NCBI GenBank assembly: GCA_017449675.1
Contig: JAFTFG010000017.1
Span: 1 to 59,512 of the forward strand
Length of the DNA: 59,512 nucleotides
Direction: 5' to 3'
Origin: Prevotella sp.
GTDB taxonomy: Bacteria > Bacteroidota > Bacteroidia > Bacteroidales > Bacteroidaceae
Shown here: piece by piece, positions 32,570 to 42,669 of the stretch
Layout: each line of letters opens with the position of its first letter
Numbering within the stretch: the first letter of the stretch is position 1
Translations under genes and position numbers: made by a program
The notes under the pieces: model-generated
Databases searched by the model: none
What the model was told of the DNA's origin: nothing
What the model saw: only the letters and a program-made list of their open reading frames with translations

Positions 32570-33724
32570 ATGTCATCAGTAGAAATTCGGAAGGTTACCG
32601 ACAAGAAGGGACTGGAGGCCTTTATCCAGTTTCACTATGACTTATACCGTGACAACCCTTACGATGCTCCCAATCTACATAATGATGAGGTACACACCCT
32701 GAGTAAGAACAAGAATGCCGCCTTTGAGTTTTGTGAGGCAGAATACTTTCTGGCCTACCGAGACGGGAAGGTCGTAGGACGCGTTGCCGGTATCATCAAC
32801 CGTCGTGCCAACGAGCGTTGGAACCGCCAGAGTGTGCGCTTTGGATGGATAGATTTCGTGGATGACCTGGAAGTGTCGCGTGCCTTACTCGCTGCCGTAG
32901 AGCAATGGGGTAGAGAGAAAGGGATGACAGAGTTGGTTGGGCCTCTGGGATTCACTGATATGGATCCGGAGGGTATGCTGATTGAGGGTTTCGACCAACT
33001 GGGTACGATGGCTACCATCTATAATTACGACTATTACCCCCGTCATATGGAACAGTTGGGTGGTTGGGAGAAAGACAACGACTATGTAGAGTATAAACTC
33101 ATCGTACCCAAGGACGGTATGCCCGAGAAATACCAAAAGGTGGCTCAGATGGTGATGAAACGCTATAACCTGCACACCTTCCACCCTAAGCGCAGTCAGG
33201 TATTCGGCAAAGAGCAGTATGGCCGTAAGGTGCTGGATGTCGTCAACAAGTCGTTTGGCCATCTCTATGGCTACTCCCAGATGACAGAGGCACAGATAGA
33301 CGAGTACCTGAGAATGTATTTCCCCATGCTTGATATGAATATGCTCTGCCTTATCGAGGACTGGAACACTCCCGACCATAAACTGATAGGTGTTGGCATC
33401 AGTATCACCTCCATGACACGTGCCCTCCAGAAATGCCGTAACGGCAGACTGTTTCCCTTTGGCTGGTGGCATTGTCTGCGAGCCCTCAAGTTCCACAAAG
33501 CCGAATGTCTCGATCTGATGCTTATCGGCATCCTCCCCGAATACCAGCAGAAAGGAGCCAATGCCCTCCTCTTCTACGACCTGATACCTTGGTATCAGAA
33601 ATACGGATTCAAATGGGGGGAGACCAATGTGGAGATGGAGACCAATGAGAAAGTACAGAGCCAGTGGCAGTATCTGGAGCATGAGCAGCATAAGCGCCGC
33701 CGTTGTTATAAGAAAAGTTTATAA
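32570..33724 (+). CDS. GNAT-like N-acetyltransferase family protein
   Basis: A 384-aa cytosolic protein resembling the GNAT superfamily proteins often found in Bacteroidota. N-terminal GNAT-like fold with EYFLAYRDGKVVGRVAGI (about 57-74) and GPLGFTDMDPEGM; a second acyltransferase-like half has LMLIGILPEYQQKGANALL (about 319-337), which resembles the acetyl-CoA-binding A motif. Substrate unknown. Six bases separate it from parE. Confidence 0.75.
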   Translation: MSSVEIRKVTDKKGLEAFIQFHYDLYRDNPYDAPNLHNDEVHTLSKNKNAAFEFCEAEYFLAYRDGKVVGRVAGIINRRANERWNRQSVRFGWIDFVDDLEVSRALLAAVEQWGREKGMTELVGPLGFTDMDPEGMLIEGFDQLGTMATIYNYDYYPRHMEQLGGWEKDNDYVEYKLIVPKDGMPEKYQKVAQMVMKRYNLHTFHPKRSQVFGKEQYGRKVLDVVNKSFGHLYGYSQMTEAQIDEYLRMYFPMLDMNMLCLIEDWNTPDHKLIGVGISITSMTRALQKCRNGRLFPFGWWHCLRALKFHKAECLDLMLIGILPEYQQKGANALLFYDLIPWYQKYGFKWGETNVEMETNEKVQSQWQYLEHEQHKRRRCYKKSL

Positions 33725-33730
33725 AGAGAT

Positions 33731-35662
33731 ATGAGCGAAGAGAAGAATATCGTGGAGAATCAGGAGACTGTCAACTATGATGAGGGTAACATACAGACCC
33801 TGACAGGACTACAGCATATCAGGTTACGTCCGGGAATGTATATCGGACGACTGGGTGACGGCTCCTCCGCAGAAGACGGTATCTATGTATTGTTGAAAGA
33901 GGTTTTCGACAACTCCATCGATGAGTTTAAGATGAAGGCGGGTGACCGTATCGAGGTGAATGTGGAGGACAATCTCCGCATCTCCGTCCGTGACTATGGT
34001 CGTGGCATCCCACAGGGCAAACTCATCGAGTCGGTCAGTATTCTGAACACCAGTGGTAAGTTCGACTCGAAGGCTTTCAAGAAGTCTATCGGACTGAATG
34101 GCGTGGGTGTGAAAGCCGTCAATGCATTGAGCAGTCATTTTGAGGTACATAGTTATCGTGACGGTAAGGTGCGAAAAGCACTGTTTGAGTGTGGCGAGTT
34201 AGTCAGTGATGTGACGGAGCCCACCCAGGACGAGAATGGCACCTACATCTATTTCGAGCCTGACAATACGAAGTTCGTCAATTATCAGTTCCACGATGAG
34301 ATCGTGGAGAACATGCTCCGCAACTATACCTATCTGAATATCGGACTGACCATCATGTATAACGGTCGGCGCATCCTCAGCCGTCATGGACTGGAGGACT
34401 TACTGAAAGACCGTATGACCAACGACGCACTCTATCCCATCATCCATCTGCAAGGAGATGATATCGAGATCGCCTTTACCCATGCCAACCAGTATGGAGA
34501 GGAATACTACTCCTTCGTCAACGGACAGCATACCACACAGGGAGGTACCCACCAGAGTGCCTTCAAGGAGCATATCGCCCGTACAATCAAGGAATACTTT
34601 GGCAAATACGAATATGGGGATATCCGCACAGGTATCGTGGCCGCCATCTCTATCAATGTAGAGGAACCTATCTTCGAGAGTCAGACAAAGATCAAGTTAG
34701 GCTCTACGACGATGTCACCCGACGGGGTGAGCATCAATAAGTATATTGGTGACTTCGTAAAACAGGAGGTTGACAACTACCTGCATATCCACCAGGACGT
34801 GGCCGATGTCATTGAGAACAAGGTGAAGGAGAGTGAGCGGGAGCGCAAGGCGATGGCCGGTGTGACGAAACTGGCCCGTGACCGTGCCAAGAAAGCCAAC
34901 CTGCATAACCGTAAGTTGCGCGACTGCCGCATCCATTTCAGTGATGCCAAGAACGACCGCAAGGAAGAGTCTTGTATCTTTATTACTGAGGGTGACTCTG
35001 CCAGCGGAAGTATCACCAAGAGCCGTGACGTGAATACCCAGGCGGTATTCTCTTTGCGAGGCAAACCCTTGAACTCCTTCGGACTGACCAAGAAGGTTGT
35101 CTATGAGAATGAGGAGTTTAACCTGTTGCAGGCAGCATTGGACATCGAGGAGGGACTGGACACCCTCAGATATAATAAAGTGATTGTGGCAACAGATGCC
35201 GATGTCGACGGCATGCATATCCGCCTATTGATCATCACGTTCTTCCTGCAGTTCTTCCCCGAACTCATCAAGAAAGGACATGTGTATGTGTTGCAGACCC
35301 CCTTGTTCCGTGTTCGTAACCGTCGTACCAAGATTCGGAAGAAGGAGATGCGTGAGGATGGTAAAAAGGGTGACTTTGTCACTCGTTACTGCTATAGCGA
35401 GGAAGAGCGTCAGAAGGCTATCCAAGAGTTAGGTCCCGATCCGGAGATTACCCGCTTTAAAGGTCTTGGTGAGATCAGTCCGGAGGAGTTTGCAGGCTTT
35501 ATCGGTCCGGATATCCGATTGGAACAGGTCACCCTCCATAAGAATGATCAGGTGCAGAAACTCTTGGAGTATTATATGGGTAAGAACACGATGGAGCGCC
35601 AGAACTTCATCATCGACAACCTCGTCATCGAGGAAGACCGTCCAGAAGAAGACTATGAATAA
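33731..35662 (+). CDS. parE: DNA topoisomerase IV subunit B
   Basis: A 643-aa type IIA topoisomerase ATPase subunit. GHKL ATPase domain: RPGMYIG, DNSIDE, DYGRGIP and [19 protein letters not shown] domain: TEGDSASGS and the acidic [12 protein letters not shown]. It resembles GyrB, but its length, lack of the GyrB insertion and the gene's setting favour ParE. parC is not adjacent. The stop overlaps the S41 protease start by 8 bp. Confidence 0.9.
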   Translation: MSEEKNIVENQETVNYDEGNIQTLTGLQHIRLRPGMYIGRLGDGSSAEDGIYVLLKEVFDNSIDEFKMKAGDRIEVNVEDNLRISVRDYGRGIPQGKLIESVSILNTSGKFDSKAFKKSIGLNGVGVKAVNALSSHFEVHSYRDGKVRKALFECGELVSDVTEPTQDENGTYIYFEPDNTKFVNYQFHDEIVENMLRNYTYLNIGLTIMYNGRRILSRHGLEDLLKDRMTNDALYPIIHLQGDDIEIAFTHANQYGEEYYSFVNGQHTTQGGTHQSAFKEHIARTIKEYFGKYEYGDIRTGIVAAISINVEEPIFESQTKIKLGSTTMSPDGVSINKYIGDFVKQEVDNYLHIHQDVADVIENKVKESERERKAMAGVTKLARDRAKKANLHNRKLRDCRIHFSDAKNDRKEESCIFITEGDSASGSITKSRDVNTQAVFSLRGKPLNSFGLTKKVVYENEEFNLLQAALDIEEGLDTLRYNKVIVATDADVDGMHIRLLIITFFLQFFPELIKKGHVYVLQTPLFRVRNRRTKIRKKEMREDGKKGDFVTRYCYSEEERQKAIQELGPDPEITRFKGLGEISPEEFAGFIGPDIRLEQVTLHKNDQVQKLLEYYMGKNTMERQNFIIDNLVIEEDRPEEDYE

Positions 35663-37238
35663 AAGGAAAGCCCTGTATGCAGCGATATTATCACTGCTCT
35701 CCCTAACTGCCTCTGCCCAGATCCGTATCAATATGGGTGAGGACAGTCCCCTGCGTAAGTTACAGATAGCGGAGATGGCTATCAGTAACCTTTATGTGGA
35801 TAGTGTTGATGAGCAGATACTCGTCGAGAACGGTATCCGGGGAATGATCGAGAAACTCGACCCCCATAGCAGTTATATGACAGCCAAGGAGGTGAAGGAA
35901 GCCAATGAGCCCCTTCAAGGAAACTTCGAGGGCATCGGGGTCCAGTTTAATATGGTGGAGGATACCCTGTTGGTCATCCAACCCGTCACAGGAGGTCCTT
36001 CGGAGAAACGGGGAATCTTGGCAGGCGACCGTATCGTATCCGTCAATGACACGGCCATTGCGGGAGTCTCCATGCCCAAGGAGGAGATCATGCGCCGTCT
36101 GCGCGGTCCTAAGGGTACGAAGGTCAACCTTGGTGTGGTCAGACGGGGAATCACTGATACACTCCGTTTCGTCATCACACGTGACAAGATTCCTGTCAAA
36201 TCCATTGATGCCGCCTATATGATCCGTCCGGGTATCGGCTATATCCGTATTGGTAGTTTCGGGGCCCAGACCCATGAGGAGTTCTGTCAGAGTCTGATGA
36301 AACTGACAGGAGAAGGGATGCAGTCGCTGATTCTCGACCTACAGGAGAACGGTGGTGGTTATCTGCATGCCGCTGTCGAAATCGCCAATGAGTTCCTGGC
36401 AAGCAACGACCTGATTGTCTATACCCAAGGACGCAGAGTCCCTCGTAACGACTATCTGGCACAGGGTGACGGGCTCTTTACCAAAGGGAAGGTAGTGGTA
36501 TTGGTAGACAGTTATTCTGCCTCTGCCGCTGAGATCGTGACGGGTGCCATCCAAGACCATGACCGTGGTGTGGTCGTGGGCAGACGTACCTTCGGAAAAG
36601 GACTGGTACAACGACCTATCGACCTGCCTGACGGTTCGATGATCCGTCTGACCATCGCACATTACTATACTCCCTCAGGACGTTGTATCCAGAAACCCTA
36701 TGAGAAAGGGAAGGCGAAAGACTATGCGATGGATGTGATGAACCGTTTGAAGAGCGGAGAACTGATGCATGCTGACAGCATCCATTTTGATGACTCCCTC
36801 AAATACTACACGTTGAAAGAACACCGGGTGGTCTATGGCGGCGGCGGTATCATGCCTGACTATTACGTGCCGTTGGACACGATGAAGTATACACGCTTCC
36901 ACAGGGAACTCTCTGCCCGTTCCTTTATCATCAATGCCAGTCTCCGTTATGTTGACCAGCATCGTAAACAACTCAAGAAACGGTATACTACCTTCTCCGC
37001 TTTCCAACAGCAGTTTGAGATTCCTGCATCCGTAACAGACGGTATCATCGCTGAGGCTGAGAAACAGAAGATCAAACCCAAGGATCAGGAGGAGTTACAG
37101 AAGACTCTCCCCTATCTACGCCTGCAACTCAAAGCATTGGTGGCTCGTGACCTCTGGGAACCCAGCCAGTATTTCGCCATTATGAACGAGACCAACGATG
37201 TGGTGCGTCGTGCTTTAGAGTTGATGGAATCGCAGTAA
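35655..37238 (+). CDS. S41-family C-terminal processing protease
   Basis: A 527-aa exported serine protease (Ctp/Tsp family). Signal peptide 1-22 (ending ASAQ), PDZ domain (about 85-178, GEGIGVQFN-like start), S41 catalytic domain with Ser290 in SYSASAAE and Lys315 in FGKG. The C-terminal helical tail (about 410-527) is typical of Bacteroidota members. ATG at 35655 lies inside the last codons of parE. Acts in the periplasm on protein C-termini. Confidence 0.92.
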   Translation: MNKRKALYAAILSLLSLTASAQIRINMGEDSPLRKLQIAEMAISNLYVDSVDEQILVENGIRGMIEKLDPHSSYMTAKEVKEANEPLQGNFEGIGVQFNMVEDTLLVIQPVTGGPSEKRGILAGDRIVSVNDTAIAGVSMPKEEIMRRLRGPKGTKVNLGVVRRGITDTLRFVITRDKIPVKSIDAAYMIRPGIGYIRIGSFGAQTHEEFCQSLMKLTGEGMQSLILDLQENGGGYLHAAVEIANEFLASNDLIVYTQGRRVPRNDYLAQGDGLFTKGKVVVLVDSYSASAAEIVTGAIQDHDRGVVVGRRTFGKGLVQRPIDLPDGSMIRLTIAHYYTPSGRCIQKPYEKGKAKDYAMDVMNRLKSGELMHADSIHFDDSLKYYTLKEHRVVYGGGGIMPDYYVPLDTMKYTRFHRELSARSFIINASLRYVDQHRKQLKKRYTTFSAFQQQFEIPASVTDGIIAEAEKQKIKPKDQEELQKTLPYLRLQLKALVARDLWEPSQYFAIMNETNDVVRRALELMESQ

Positions 37239-37252
37239 CCGTATAATGGAGG

Positions 37253-38680
37253 TTATTCCACGTCTTCGCGCACAATCTCCGGACGTACATCAGGTGCTGT
37301 GGTGTGTATGTCGATAGCATCGAAACTAACACCACGAGCGTGACGCACATAAAAACCCTTGGCAGGTAGAGGTCCCCACATGGTTGCCTCAGGGTACTCG
37401 GCAACCTTCTCGTCCTTCAATGAGGTGTTGATGGCATCAAGGTCAGCCGTCTTGATATCCCCACGATGATGGATACTGATATGGGAGAGATGGACATCCT
37501 CCACAGGATAACCAGACAATCCTGTAATACTGCAACCATAATTACCGGCATCCCTCACGCGTACATTATTTATATATACCCCACACATCCGTCCTATAGT
37601 TTCCACACTATCCGGCTTTTGAGACTGTGTAGCCCCCTCGTTGCCTCCGCTCACATGCTGCGTCAAGAAGGCATCAACTCCACTCTTGTTGAATGTCCAG
37701 CCACGACCACGATGTCCGAGGCGCACGAAGATAGGAGACTCTGTTCCTGTAACTGTCATATCACTGACAGATACATTCTCCATGATACCTCCATCGACAA
37801 TCTCCAGAGAGAGTGCGGAAGTCCCGATAGGTCTACCAAAGAACCGGCTCGACTGGTCGATACTGGGCTTGACAACAATCCCCCGAATCAAGATATTACG
37901 GAAGCCACCGTTGGTCTCCGTACCCAACTTGACAGCATTACAGTGACTGGAGACGATACAGTTCTGGATGGTGATGTCCTCACACAGGCGTGGTGAGGTG
38001 GATTTGAGCGTGATACCGTCATCATCAGAGTCAGCAATCATACCCGTTACCACCACATCATGACAACCATCTAGGTCTAAAGCGTCATTGTTGTAGTTGT
38101 TGCGGTTTGTTACTTTGATGTCATCAATACGCAAACGGTCACAGGCAAGATAGTGCTGCATCCAGCAACCACTGTTTCTGAGCGTAATATCCTTCACTAC
38201 GATATTACGACTCTGGATAAACCGTAACAGATGGGGACGGGTAATACCCTCATCGTTCCACGATAGTTTTGGAAAAACACAGCCTCGTCCGTCAATGGTA
38301 CCATAGCCATCAATCACTACATTCTCCACAGAATCGGCATAGATGAGTTGTATCGTCTCCGTATGGGTACGCAGTGACAGGTAAGAAGACTTCACCTTAC
38401 GATAGTCTTTCAAATCAGTACTTCCATAGAGGGTAGCCCCCGATGCCAGATGCAGGTGTACATTGCTTTTCAGTATGATAGTACCAGTGGTATAATCGCC
38501 TGTAGGGATTATCACACGTCCGCCACCATCGGCAGAGCATCGGTCAATACACTGCTGCAGAGCATCTGTACACAACAGGGTCGTGTCGCTTTTGGCTCCG
38601 TAATCAGTAATCACATAATCACGAGCAGGCGCGAGCAGACTGTTACACAATAGCAACGAGCAAAACAGGAGTCTGTTCAT
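37253..38680 (-). CDS. GH28 polygalacturonase-like glycoside hydrolase
   Basis: A 475-aa exported enzyme (signal peptide about 1-19). The right-handed beta-helix carries GH28 motifs: NNDALDLDG (197-205), DSDDDGITLK (217-226) with the catalytic aspartates, and SSHCNAVKLGTET with His246. It would hydrolyse galacturonan or rhamnogalacturonan. Its ATG overlaps the OPT transporter stop by 4 bp, so it is last in a four-gene operon with DUF3737, MalY and OPT genes. Confidence 0.9.
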   Translation of the reverse strand: MNRLLFCSLLLCNSLLAPARDYVITDYGAKSDTTLLCTDALQQCIDRCSADGGGRVIIPTGDYTTGTIILKSNVHLHLASGATLYGSTDLKDYRKVKSSYLSLRTHTETIQLIYADSVENVVIDGYGTIDGRGCVFPKLSWNDEGITRPHLLRFIQSRNIVVKDITLRNSGCWMQHYLACDRLRIDDIKVTNRNNYNNDALDLDGCHDVVVTGMIADSDDDGITLKSTSPRLCEDITIQNCIVSSHCNAVKLGTETNGGFRNILIRGIVVKPSIDQSSRFFGRPIGTSALSLEIVDGGIMENVSVSDMTVTGTESPIFVRLGHRGRGWTFNKSGVDAFLTQHVSGGNEGATQSQKPDSVETIGRMCGVYINNVRVRDAGNYGCSITGLSGYPVEDVHLSHISIHHRGDIKTADLDAINTSLKDEKVAEYPEATMWGPLPAKGFYVRHARGVSFDAIDIHTTAPDVRPEIVREDVE

Positions 38681-40554
38681 CGTTTGGTGGCTTTAATGAA
38701 ATAGATAATCAGTAGTATATAAGCAATTAATGAACAGAGTTCACTCAGGGGATTACTCCACCATCCACCATACTCAAACTGAATACCGCCAAAACGTAGC
38801 AAGGCACTGATGACACCCATCAAGGCACCACCGGCAATAAAGCCAGAGGCAATGAGGTTGCCTTTCTCTCCACGCTCCTTGTTGACCTCTGCATCTTTGG
38901 AGCGAGTAGTCACATACCAGTTGATGGCTCCACCGATGACCAAGGGGACATTCAGTTCCATGGGGATGAACATACCCAAGGCAAAGGCAAGGGCGGGAAT
39001 CTTACAGAGTGTGAGGATGATGGCTATCGCAGCACCAATGGCATAGAGTGCCCATGGAGCACCTACCCCATTCATCAACGGGTCGATTACCGCAGCCATC
39101 GCATTAGCCTGTGGAGCAGCAAGGGCACCAGAGGCAAAGCCGTAGGTCTCGTTAAGGAGCATCATCACGCCACCGACAGTGGCAGCACTTACCAATGTTC
39201 CCAGGAACTTCCATGTCTCCTGCTTCTTAGGCAACGTGTCAGTCCAGTAACCAATCTTCAAATCGGTAATGAAAGAGCCAGCCATCGAGAGTGCCGTACA
39301 AACTACTCCACCCATGACCAGTGCCGCTACCATTCCGCCTGTTCCTTTCAATCCAACGGCGACCATCACCACAGAGGCGAGAATCAGAGTCATGAGCGTC
39401 ATGCCCGATACGGGGTTACTGCCTACAATAGCAATAGCATTTGCCGCAACAGTAGTAAAGAGGAAAGCGATAACGGCTGTGAGGATAATGGCGACAGCAG
39501 CGAAAAGCAGGTTACCATCCATCACCCCAAACCAGAAGAAAAGGAAAGTGATGATGAGGGTGATACCTGCGGCAAAGGCAATAAACTTAAACGGCAGGTC
39601 CTGTTGTGTCTGTTGTGAATCTGCCGCAGCCCCGGCCTTGGTGGCTAGTCCCACCGCACTCTTGATAACACCCCATGACTTGATGATACCGATGATACCT
39701 GCCATCGCTATAGCACCAATACCAATCGACTTGCCATAAGAGGTGAAGATTTGTTCTGGTGACATATCACCGACGGCCGTCGTGATAGCAGGGTTCCACT
39801 GGTTCAGGACGGTATCACCAAAGATCAGTGCCATGCCAGGGACAACAAGCCACCAGACAAACAAGGAGCCCAAGGTGATGATCAAAGCATAACGGAAACC
39901 AATGATATAGCCAAGTCCTAAGACGGCTGCGCCCGTATTGTTCTTAAATACCAACTTTACCTTTTCGGCAAGATCCTCCCCAAAGGGAATCATACGACTG
40001 GTGACATTCTCATTCCACCATCCGAAGGTTGCCACGATGAAGTCATAGAGTCCTCCTACCAGTCCTGCTATTAATAGAGGTTTAGCCTGTGAGCCACCCT
40101 TATCACCACTCTTCAATACCTGTGTGGTTGCCGTAGCCTCAGGGAAAGGGAATTGCTCTTGAGGTGCCTCTACGAAATACTTACGGAAGGGGATCAGGAA
40201 GAGAATGCCCAAGATGCCACCTAATAAGGAGGCTATGAATATCTTGAGGAAGTCGGCAGACATCTCAGGATATTTCGCCTGGAGAATATAAATGGCAGGT
40301 AAAGTGAAGATAGCACCAGCCACCACGGCACCAGAACAGGCACCGATAGACTGGATGATGACATTCTCACGAAGAGCATTAGAACGCTTGGCCGCAGCAG
40401 AGACTCCTACGGCAATGATAGCGATAGGGATTGCCGCCTCGAAAACCTGTCCTACCTTCAGTCCCAGATAGGCGGCAGCGGCAGAAAAGAGTATTGCCAT
40501 TAGCACGCCCCATGTCACAGACCATGTGTTTACCTCACTTCTTTGTTTCATCAT
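38677..40554 (-). CDS. OPT-family oligopeptide/metal-chelate transporter
   Basis: A 625-aa polytopic membrane protein with about 14-16 helices. The start NTWSVTWGVLMAILFSAAAAYLGLKVGQ and the internal NPVSGMT are typical of bacterial OPT proteins. These take up small peptides or siderophore-like metal complexes by proton symport. It overlaps both neighbours by 4 bp (MalY upstream, GH28 downstream). Confidence 0.88.
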   Translation of the reverse strand: MMKQRSEVNTWSVTWGVLMAILFSAAAAYLGLKVGQVFEAAIPIAIIAVGVSAAAKRSNALRENVIIQSIGACSGAVVAGAIFTLPAIYILQAKYPEMSADFLKIFIASLLGGILGILFLIPFRKYFVEAPQEQFPFPEATATTQVLKSGDKGGSQAKPLLIAGLVGGLYDFIVATFGWWNENVTSRMIPFGEDLAEKVKLVFKNNTGAAVLGLGYIIGFRYALIITLGSLFVWWLVVPGMALIFGDTVLNQWNPAITTAVGDMSPEQIFTSYGKSIGIGAIAMAGIIGIIKSWGVIKSAVGLATKAGAAADSQQTQQDLPFKFIAFAAGITLIITFLFFWFGVMDGNLLFAAVAIILTAVIAFLFTTVAANAIAIVGSNPVSGMTLMTLILASVVMVAVGLKGTGGMVAALVMGGVVCTALSMAGSFITDLKIGYWTDTLPKKQETWKFLGTLVSAATVGGVMMLLNETYGFASGALAAPQANAMAAVIDPLMNGVGAPWALYAIGAAIAIILTLCKIPALAFALGMFIPMELNVPLVIGGAINWYVTTRSKDAEVNKERGEKGNLIASGFIAGGALMGVISALLRFGGIQFEYGGWWSNPLSELCSLIAYILLIIYFIKATKR

Positions 40555-41723
40555 ATTATTGTTTTTATTCTTTTCAATCCTTCCATCATCTGACTCTTGG
40601 GGCAGGCGATATTAATACGGATATAGCCTTTCCCGCTTTCGGCTCCATACATCGTTCCGGGGTTGACCCATACCTTTCCTTCTTGGAGTAGACGGTCACA
40701 AAGTTTCTCCACGTTGTCGTATGCTGCGGCCGTGTCGCAGTAATATGAGACATCCACCCAGACGAGATAGGTACCCTCTAATGGACATACTTTACATCGT
40801 GGCAACTCTTCCGTAAAGAACTGAAGAAGTGCTTGGTAGTTCTTCCAAAGATATTGGTTGAGTTCGTCAATCCAGTCCTCACTCTCATTATAGGCTGCCT
40901 TTAAGGCAACAGGTCCGAAGGGGTTGACATCACATACCTCATTGATATTGATAGCACGGTCGATACGGCGGTGCCACTCTGGTTGAGAGCAAATGATATT
41001 GGCAATCTGCAGTCCTGCGATATTAAAGGACTTAGTGGGCGAGTTGAGAATAATCGCATCAGGGGCGACGGTTCCCATCGGACAGAATTGATGTCCTGGC
41101 ATGATGAGTTCGCCATGGATCTCGTCTGAGATAATATGAACATGATGGCGATGACAGATCTCTGCCATACGCCCTAATTCCTCTTTGGTCCACACACGTC
41201 CTGTAGGATTATGAGGATTACACAACAGGAATGCTGTCGTTTTCTCATCCGCACACCGCTCTTCAAAGTCTTCCCAGTCCACCTCAAACCCGTGTTCCTG
41301 TATGTTGCGCCCAGGTCGCAACACAGACTCAGACACCTCACAGCCATTATTACGGATGGAGGAGAAGAAACAGTTATAGTCTGGAGAGAGTATCAACACT
41401 TTCTCCCCTGGCATGGTCAATGCCTTGATAGCACACGACATAGCAGGGATAACACCTGTGGTATAGAGGATGTCCTCTCGCTGAATCGTCCAGTGATGGC
41501 GACGCTGGAACCATGAGATGATAGCGTCGTAATAGTCTTCCTCCACGATAGTATAGCCAAAGACTCCATGCGCTGCTCGTTTACTGACAGCGTCTAAGAT
41601 AGCAGGAGCAGCCTTGAAGTCCATATCGGCAACCCACATGGGAATGACATCCGCACCACTTTCATCCCATTTCACACAACCAGTACCCCGTCTTTCAACG
41701 AGTTCATCAAAATTGTAAGTCAT
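40551..41723 (-). CDS. MalY/PatB-type aminotransferase (C-S beta-lyase)
   Basis: A 390-aa fold type I PLP enzyme. The Schiff-base lysine is in NSPTKSFNIAGLQ; PLP-contacting NPHNPTGRVW and DEIHGELI are also present. Family members cleave cystathionine or cysteine conjugates to release a thiol, pyruvate and ammonia. Together with the OPT transporter it may use imported sulfur-containing peptides (inference). Confidence 0.88.
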   Translation of the reverse strand: MTYNFDELVERRGTGCVKWDESGADVIPMWVADMDFKAAPAILDAVSKRAAHGVFGYTIVEEDYYDAIISWFQRRHHWTIQREDILYTTGVIPAMSCAIKALTMPGEKVLILSPDYNCFFSSIRNNGCEVSESVLRPGRNIQEHGFEVDWEDFEERCADEKTTAFLLCNPHNPTGRVWTKEELGRMAEICHRHHVHIISDEIHGELIMPGHQFCPMGTVAPDAIILNSPTKSFNIAGLQIANIICSQPEWHRRIDRAININEVCDVNPFGPVALKAAYNESEDWIDELNQYLWKNYQALLQFFTEELPRCKVCPLEGTYLVWVDVSYYCDTAAAYDNVEKLCDRLLQEGKVWVNPGTMYGAESGKGYIRINIACPKSQMMEGLKRIKTII

Positions 41724-41732
41724 GGCAAACTG

Positions 41733-42578
41733 TCACTTTCTGACCTCTATTACACAGTTATTTGGCTGACGCACGTTCTCGTCAATGGTTATCGAACCAA
41801 TAGAGTCGGCGATGATATGTCCACTGGTGGGGTTCTTGATATTCTCAATATGTCCACGGATGTCAGCCTCAACGGTAGAGTATTCAAAGACACGGTCACA
41901 CATCCTGTCGAACGTACAGTTCTCCAAGACTAGATTCTGGGTATAGCACAGCAATTGCTCACCAGCCAGATGACAATTGACCAGTCGCACGTTCTTAGAA
42001 TGCCATGCAAGATACTCACCGTCCAAAACAGAATCATAGACTGTCACGTTCTCACACTCCCAGAAAGAGTCTTTGGTAAGAATATCAGCATGATGCACTT
42101 CTACGTTCTTACAATACTGGAACACATACTTGGCATCACTCTTCAACCCATCCACATAGATATTCTCCGAGAACATAAAGGGATAAGTGCCACCATGCAG
42201 GGTGACATTCTTTAATCGTAAGTCGTTGACTTTCCAGAAAGTCTCATCCGCATCAGTAATAACCACATCCTCCAGTTCCACATGATTCATCTCACGAAAG
42301 AACTTAGGACCATCAATACGGCATCGACGCATGACGAGGTCATTCGTATACCAGATTGCAGAACGTGATCCCAGAGCAAAATAACAATCCTCTATCAGTG
42401 CACCATCCACATGCCACCAAGGATATTTTCCATAGAACCTACAATTGTGTGCCTCCATATTCTGGCATTGCTTAATACCACTCTCACCATCTGTAATGGT
42501 GATGTTTTCCAATCGAAGGTCATGGGTGGCAAACAACGGACGCTCACCACCAAATTCTTTATCTTTGATTATTTCCAT
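41733..42578 (-). CDS. DUF3737 pentapeptide/beta-helix-like protein
   Basis: A 281-aa soluble protein made of short repeated strands (for example LRLENITIT, MEAHNCRFYG, LVMRRCRID, LRLKNVTLHG), forming a predicted right-handed beta-helix without a signal peptide. It belongs to DUF3737, function unknown. First gene of the MalY-OPT-GH28 operon, 9 bp upstream of malY. Confidence 0.87.
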   Translation of the reverse strand: MEIIKDKEFGGERPLFATHDLRLENITITDGESGIKQCQNMEAHNCRFYGKYPWWHVDGALIEDCYFALGSRSAIWYTNDLVMRRCRIDGPKFFREMNHVELEDVVITDADETFWKVNDLRLKNVTLHGGTYPFMFSENIYVDGLKSDAKYVFQYCKNVEVHHADILTKDSFWECENVTVYDSVLDGEYLAWHSKNVRLVNCHLAGEQLLCYTQNLVLENCTFDRMCDRVFEYSTVEADIRGHIENIKNPTSGHIIADSIGSITIDENVRQPNNCVIEVRK

Positions 42579-42622
42579 ATATCTTTAAGAAGAAAACATG
42601 AAGTTTAGGCTAAATATCGATG

Positions 42623-42654
42623 CAAAAATACAAAAAAGTTAGTAACTTTGCAAG
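42623..42654 (-). promoter_or_regulatory. Promoter of the DUF3737-MalY-OPT-GH28 operon
   Basis: Leftward CTTG (42654-42651), 20-bp spacer, TATTTTTG (42630-42623), 44 bp before the ATG at 42578. It overlaps the divergent miaB promoter. Confidence 0.6.
42643..42650 (+). promoter_or_regulatory. miaB operon -7 box
   Basis: TAACTTTG, 19 bp before the ATG at 42670; no clear -33. It overlaps the leftward promoter, so the two may compete. Confidence 0.55.
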
Positions 42655-42669
42655 CAAAAAGAAAAAAAC